Source: Gracilaria caudata (lineage: Eukaryota > Rhodophyta > Florideophyceae > Gracilariales > Gracilariaceae). Taken from it: 62,185 bases of DNA. Below are positions 59,493-62,185 of the stretch, piece by piece (the stretch's first letter is position 1; every line of letters starts with the position of its first letter). The notes beneath the pieces were generated by a model, which saw only the letters and a list, made by a program, of their open reading frames with translations, was not told the DNA's origin and searched no databases. The position numbers and the translations under genes were made by a program. The stretch covers positions 1-62,185 of the forward strand of contig JASCIV010000050.1 of assembly GCA_030374735.1 (NCBI GenBank). Reading direction: 5' to 3'.

Positions 59493-60266
59493 AAATTTCT
59501 TTTTCGATTTTTGCACAGATGCACGTAAATGCAAAGTAGATGATATATCATGTAGGCGATTTGGAGCCTCGCAGTAGATTAACTTTAATTTATTGTGTAA
59601 GCAAAAAAGCAGTTCTGCTTTGATTGCACGCATGACACGCATTCAATCAAGTAGTTCGTCTTCACGCAGTTGCAGCCTACGGCATCGTTTTGCAAATAAC
59701 CTACAAGTATCGCTCCAATACAAAAATAGTGCGTTCATGCGTAGCTACAAACCTACTACCCTTCTCATCGGCCTATTTTGAAACTATGGGTTATTTTGAC
59801 ACAAACGCTTTCAACGCCTCTCTTTGTAGTACCAAGACGGCAGGTTACAGTACAACCACGTCTCTCGTTCTCGTTCATCTTTTGAACTCCTCTTCCTACA
59901 ATTCAGAAGCGGCGCCTCCTTGTGAAACTTCTTGATTCAAGACTTCAATGTAAACGCTTCATTTCAAATCCCTCCACTGTCAAAACAGAATGTATTGCAA
60001 ATAACCTTGTGCAAGAAACCCACCATACGCTTCCACAGGTAGAGCATGAGAACGGACATGCAACTCAGAGCTGCGGTGAACGATGTTTACAAACCGTATA
60101 TAACCTCAGCGATTCTTGCGGCCTGGACGTGTTTTCGCTCTCCTTTACCCTTCTGCTGCCTGCTTATCAAATGCTCTCGTCTATGCGCAAACAAGCCGCG
60201 CGTAGGAAGCTACAACTCAAGAAAGGAGAGGAGAGCGCCAAGCAGAGATGATTTGCCTTCGCACTG
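59493..60266. other. Gene-free spacer before transposase
   Basis: Open frames at 59922-60251 have no recognisable domain. They may be the decayed 5' end of the transposon. Confidence 0.4.
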
Positions 60267-61989
60267 TTGAAGAAAGAGAAGTCTGCTGCATTCATTCTGA
60301 GACAAGTTGACATATCGCGCTCTACACTGTACCGAATTCGATCTGCAATGACGACGAAGAACAATCAGGATCTCAAGAGGCTCTTGAATCCGAACGAGAT
60401 TCGCACCGGTCCGCGTTCTGTTCTTACCGAAGAGGAGAATGAACTGATCAAGACTCGCGTGAAGTACGCCGCGGACAGAGGCTTTGCATTGAACGTTGAA
60501 ACCGTGAAGCACATAATCGCTGGCATTGCTGCTGATGGTCGGAAGCGTTTTGTCAATGGATTGCCCTCTGATGATTTCATTCGATCTTGGAGAGCTCGGA
60601 AAAGAGATGTTGCATTCCGCACAGCCGAGTTAAAGTTGAGCAAGAAGATAATGGTCGAGAACCCAAAGCACGTGCAAACCTACGCCCATTGTCTGCAGTC
60701 CGTCGAGGCATTCAATCCTGGTATCTTTCGTGATCTCGACTTCGGATGAAACGGCAATAGAGCCTCAGTTCGGCAAGAAAATCAAAACCTTCACCAGCGC
60801 TGATTCGAACCATGGAGGTTTTCGTGCTACCACACTTGGTAACGGAAGCGGTCGTCATGTTACAGCAATAATCGCCGTGTCCGCCTCAGGTCGTAAGGCA
60901 CCGCCAGTGTTTGTAGTGGAGGGCAAGAACGTGATGAGCGGTTGGATTCTTCCACTCGATAAGAACGTGTATCGAACTAAGAGTGGAGCTGCGCATCGAC
61001 TTTGTTCATTTGACTGGCTTCCTGGTGATTCTATGATCGTCACCTCTCTTCATGGATCTCTTACCAAAGATATACTGCCCCTGGTAATGGAGCATTTGGC
61101 AAAGTTCATGCGCAAATTCGTCCCGAAGAAGCAGCCCGTTCTGCTTTTGCTGGATGACCATGCCTCTAGAAAGGGAAGCATGTGGCTTGAAACTTGCATG
61201 CAGCATAATATCGAGGTCATTCAGAGTCCAGCAAACACCAGCCACTTCCTCCAGCCCGTGAATCAGTTTGTGAACAAGAAACTGAAAATGACTGTTCGCT
61301 CTGTTCGCGACGAGCTGATGAGTATTGCACCTGTGCCTCTCTCTTCGATCGGAACCAAGCTGATGCTTGGCGTATGTGGGTGGGAAAGCATTTCGAAGGA
61401 AGACATCACGCGCAGTTTTGACATCTGCGGTCTGTGGCCTATGGACTACCGATTTGTCGCTCAGATGGAGAAGAGGCGTTCAGACCTTCGTTGCTGTTCT
61501 CCTCAAAATCAGACTTCCTCCGTTGCATCATGTCTGCCATCGGTTCGTGCACGTCATCGAGACGCTAAGGCCTACCTCGCGGTGAAGAACGTTATATGCT
61601 GTCGTCATTTGGGGCCCGCCACCGCTTTGAATATGATCAAAAACATACTCAAAACCAATGTTACATCGTCGGATGTTCTTGATCTTCACGGCACGCCAAC
61701 CACCAAAGCGAATGGAAAACGCGCTGGAGAGGGCAACAAAGTTCTCTGTGCCGGACTTCCTGCTCAGTATTTGACTGTCAAGGACTTGGTCGAGCGCCGC
61801 AAGGCGTCAGAAAGCAATAGCAGCCGCCCAGTTGCAAGCAACGGTCGAAACAATGGCATGTCGGACCTCGAGATTGCAAACGCAGTGTTAGAGCTTTCCC
61901 GCTCTATCCCTGTTGCCGTTGCCTCTGATATGAAGTCTTGCGATAATGTTGACGATAATCAAGAGAACTGTCCAGAAAATGCGGCGTAG
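60267..61989 (+). mobile_element. Frameshifted pogo/Tigger-like DDE transposase
   Basis: The first frame, 60267-60749, has an N-terminal helix-turn-helix (AAFILRQVDISRSTLYRIRS) and a CENP-B-type second HTH (LTEEENELIKTRVKYAADRG, then NGLPSDDFIRSWRARKRD). The second frame, 60730-61989, overlaps it by 20 nt in another phase and has the catalytic domain: STSDETAIEP (first Asp), LLLLDDHASRKG (second Asp) and SPANTSHFLQPVNQFVNKKL, where pogo/Tigger elements carry the third acidic residue as LQPLD. Here that position is Asn. The frame change falls just before the first Asp. With the D-to-N change it argues for an inactive copy, unless the frame change is programmed. Terminal inverted repeats were not identified; the right end may lie near or beyond 62185. 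Confidence 0.8.
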
Positions 61990-62185
61990 ATCGATATCTT
62001 ATGATTATGTCTCTACACATCGTCGGTTGGGCAAGACGATGCTCGTCTCAAAATGGCCCTTTTTCTGTCAATTATGCTTGCATTGGGAGTCATCACTACC
62101 TGAATCATTACGTAGTTCTGAGTAAAGTTAATGATGTTCTTGTTGTTCAGCAGTGTTGATGAGACTGTCATAGTCTTGTGCACGT

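Overview
The window looks like nuclear DNA from a photosynthetic eukaryote, most likely a red alga. Most genes are single-exon. The few introns I could place are 78-154 bp long, with GT-AG ends, GTACGT/GTAAGT-type donors and in one case a perfect TACTAAC branch site. Several proteins begin with an N-terminus typical of red-algal plastid targeting, with a Phe within the first few residues (MSAFVSP, MVAPSFAP, MAFVSP). Others have mitochondrial or secretory leaders. Gene content is eukaryotic housekeeping: nuclear export, ubiquitin/p97, TRAPP, RNA polymerase II, spliceosomal cyclophilin and sphingolipid synthesis. There are no operons, rRNA genes, CRISPR arrays or phage genes. I could not search databases, so the exact taxon is inference.

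Layout, left part. 0.4-1.4 kb holds a Sec14-like protein, then a 2.3 kb gene-poor gap. 3.6-7.9 kb is a divergent pair of plastid enzymes: bifunctional aspartokinase/homoserine dehydrogenase and geranylgeranyl diphosphate synthase, with CACGTG boxes between them. 8.3-14.6 kb carries UFD1, the HEMK2/MTQ2 methyltransferase and exportin-7. 14.6-19 kb is gene-poor, with an octanucleotide satellite and a WD40 relic. 19-23.3 kb holds a DUF1295 membrane protein and a very GC-rich island with two hypothetical genes.

Layout, middle. 23.8-34.6 kb is dense: TRAPPC5, Hep_59/C9orf78, 3-ketodihydrosphingosine reductase, RPB4, USP5/isopeptidase T, an LCL3-like nuclease and ATP10. 34.9-46.3 kb holds a NUMOD3 protein, two GT61-type glycosyltransferases, a plastid kinase-like protein, a small membrane protein and a protein with an orphan alpha-COP-like C-terminal domain. 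46.9-48.7 kb has RNase H2 subunit A and a metallophosphoesterase.

Layout, right part. 49-51.6 kb is a rapidly evolving patch of ankyrin repeats (one broken copy, one intact array) and a LINE RNase H remnant. 52-57.5 kb returns to housekeeping: DUF1995, a coiled-coil membrane protein, PPIH cyclophilin and biotin synthase. 57.5-62.2 kb is decayed: an FG-nucleoporin-like fragment, strong hairpins and a frameshifted pogo/Tigger-type transposase.

The most unusual signals lie outside genes. TACCTTCGTA (or its complement) occurs exactly five times, mostly between genes. Several long perfect or near-perfect palindromes also occur, including one of 53 nt covering the start codon of the NUMOD3 gene. 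At two loci the short motif lies 28-39 bp from a GCATSATGC palindrome.
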